Of a DNA stretch of 64,000 nucleotides, positions 63,277-64,000 are shown piece after piece. Made by a program: the position numbers and the translations under genes. A model generated the notes under the pieces. It was not told where the DNA came from, did not search any database, and was given only the letters and a program-made list of their open reading frames with translations. The DNA comes from Methylobacterium sp. (GTDB lineage Bacteria; Pseudomonadota; Alphaproteobacteria; Rhizobiales; Beijerinckiaceae), in assembly GCA_013823325.1 (NCBI GenBank), contig PNLY01000019.1:1-64000 (forward strand). The letters are read 5' to 3'. How positions within the stretch are numbered: position 1 is the stretch's first letter; the number at the start of each line of letters is the position of its first letter.

Positions 63277-63351
63277 CTATCGCAGGCCGAAGAAGGAGAG
63301 GATCGCCATGACCACGACCACGAGGCCGACCAGATAGATGATGTCGTCCAT
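63277..63351 (-). CDS. 24-residue membrane peptide
   Basis: The product is MDDIIYLVGLVVVVMAIL plus SFFGLR: an acidic start, one helix and a basic end. GGAGA lies six bases before the ATG, and an EcfG-type promoter stands upstream. I recall near-identical tiny genes next to membrane-protein genes in rhizobia, which supports it. It leads the operon down to the cupin gene. Confidence 0.65.
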   Translation of the reverse strand: MDDIIYLVGLVVVVMAILSFFGLR

Positions 63352-63392
63352 AGCTGTTCTCCGGGTGGCGCGACTGGCGGGACTGCCGGGAG

Positions 63393-63417
63393 AACAACCG
63401 AGGCATCGGCAAGTTCC
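63393..63417 (-). promoter_or_regulatory. EcfG-type promoter (one mismatch)
   Basis: On the minus strand the sequence reads GGAAC, 16 bases, TGTT, one base from CGTT. Its -10 end is 41 bases before the ATG of the 24-residue gene. It should drive the minus-strand run to 61608. Confidence 0.6.
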
Positions 63418-63480
63418 GTCGCATCGACGCCTAAGGGATCAAAGGCCCTGCGACGTCGCAGCAACGACGAAGACGGCTCA

Positions 63481-63738
63481 ATGGTGCAGCCATCGAGGGT
63501 CGGGGAGGGAGAGCTCGCGAGCGAGACCGTCGTCAGCCCACTGCCGAGCCGTCGCGAGGTCTATCGCGAACCCTGCCAGGACGAAGACGGCAATCGCTAT
63601 TCCGTCCCCGTCTATTGTCCCTTCCCGCACCGCAGCGTCACCGAAGATGCTCTTGAAGACGGCTCGCCGGTGCGCTTCATCGACAATTGCCTGTTCGACA
63701 TCGAGTCGAGCGGGCGAACGCTAACAAGGTGTCCCTGA
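63481..63738 (+). CDS. Hypothetical protein, 85 residues
   Basis: The product reads MVQPSRVGEGELASETVVSP and then REVYREPCQDEDGNRYSVPV, CPFPHRSVTEDALEDG and FIDNCLFDIESSGRTL. Three Cys residues and an acidic character are visible. No good binding site stands before the ATG and the frame is open far upstream, so both start and reality are uncertain. No family is recognised. Confidence 0.35.
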   Translation: MVQPSRVGEGELASETVVSPLPSRREVYREPCQDEDGNRYSVPVYCPFPHRSVTEDALEDGSPVRFIDNCLFDIESSGRTLTRCP

Positions 63739-63783
63739 GTTCCCCCGGCTAGGAGGGAGGAACTCGCCGCGGGGGGATTGCAA

Positions 63784-63993
63784 ATGGCCAACAAGCCCAG
63801 CACTCAGGCGAGAGTGCTCGATGTGGTGGACGTGACGATCAGCCGTGACGCTGCCGAAGGGGCCATCATTAAATTGTCGATCGACGGCTCCACCGACGTC
63901 GAGCTGGTGTTCGACGCCCTGACCTTGGCTCGACTTCAAGCCATCCTGGCCGAGGCGGACAGGATTCAGGCCGAAGAGCAACGAACGCAATGA
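63784..63993 (+). CDS. Hypothetical protein, 69 residues
   Basis: The product begins MANKPSTQARVLDVVDVTIS and continues with SRDAAEGAIIKLSIDGSTDV and a helical end, LTLARLQAILAEADRIQAEEQ. It is a small soluble beta-then-alpha protein. GGGGGG about five bases before the ATG may act as binding site. It is complete, ending seven bases before the window edge. No family is recognised. Confidence 0.55.
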   Translation: MANKPSTQARVLDVVDVTISRDAAEGAIIKLSIDGSTDVELVFDALTLARLQAILAEADRIQAEEQRTQ

Positions 63994-64000
63994 CTGCATG

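Overview
The window is about 64 kb of high-GC DNA from an alphaproteobacterium of the order Hyphomicrobiales (Rhizobiales); a Bosea-like genus is my best guess, by inference only. Supporting this are the LdtR/LdtP pair, a direct-repeat LexA box (GAAC-N7-GAAC), EcfG-type general-stress promoters (GGAAC-N16-CGTT), a cytochrome bc1 chaperone gene next to yceD-plsX-fabH-ihfA, two divergent ku genes, and palindromic intergenic repeats of the rhizobial kind.

Layout. 0-11 kb: recO, parC, a small outer-membrane barrel, a DUF2336 gene, a Tat-exported glucan-synthesis protein, a translationally coupled RraA/UxaA-small/UxaA-large operon, an aminoacyl-protein transferase and a methyltransferase. 11-25 kb: RDD protein, ilvA, an orphan LivH-like permease with an extra periplasmic domain, hemB, an HIBYL-CoA hydrolase-like enzyme, ldtR-ldtP, an IPMDH-like dehydrogenase, a TctC/Bug binding protein facing a GntR regulator across a strong operator, a tiny 27-residue gene, and nhaA. 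25-39 kb: an MFS/MerR divergent pair, glyA, nrdR-ribD-ribE-ribH-nusB-thiL, two more transporters and hppA. 39-47 kb: an MHYT-GGDEF-EAL protein, bamE, the bc1 chaperone-yceD-plsX-fabH-ihfA-merR run, and gdx (sugE) behind a guanidine-II riboswitch. 47-52 kb: YciE, a quinone-detoxification-like group (LysR, DoxX, MhqO-like dioxygenase, MhqD-like hydrolase), small membrane proteins and tRNA-Pro(GGG).

52-64 kb, beyond the tRNA, looks accessory and devoted to DNA damage and stress. It holds a LexA-boxed minus-strand operon ending in a YedK/HMCES peptidase, a UvrD-like helicase, two divergent ku genes with xthA and an alpha/beta hydrolase, and a set of small stress-type proteins.

The main pattern in the hunt is a scattered regulon. 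Promoters of the form GGAAC-N16-CGTT, or one base off, lie directly before the glucan gene, the 27-residue gene, yciE, a 102-residue gene (56981), both ku genes in exact mirror image, a second 102-residue gene (61281) and a small-membrane-protein operon (63351). The sigma factor itself (ecfG, phyR, nepR) is not in the window. All of this was read by eye; no search or folding program was run.
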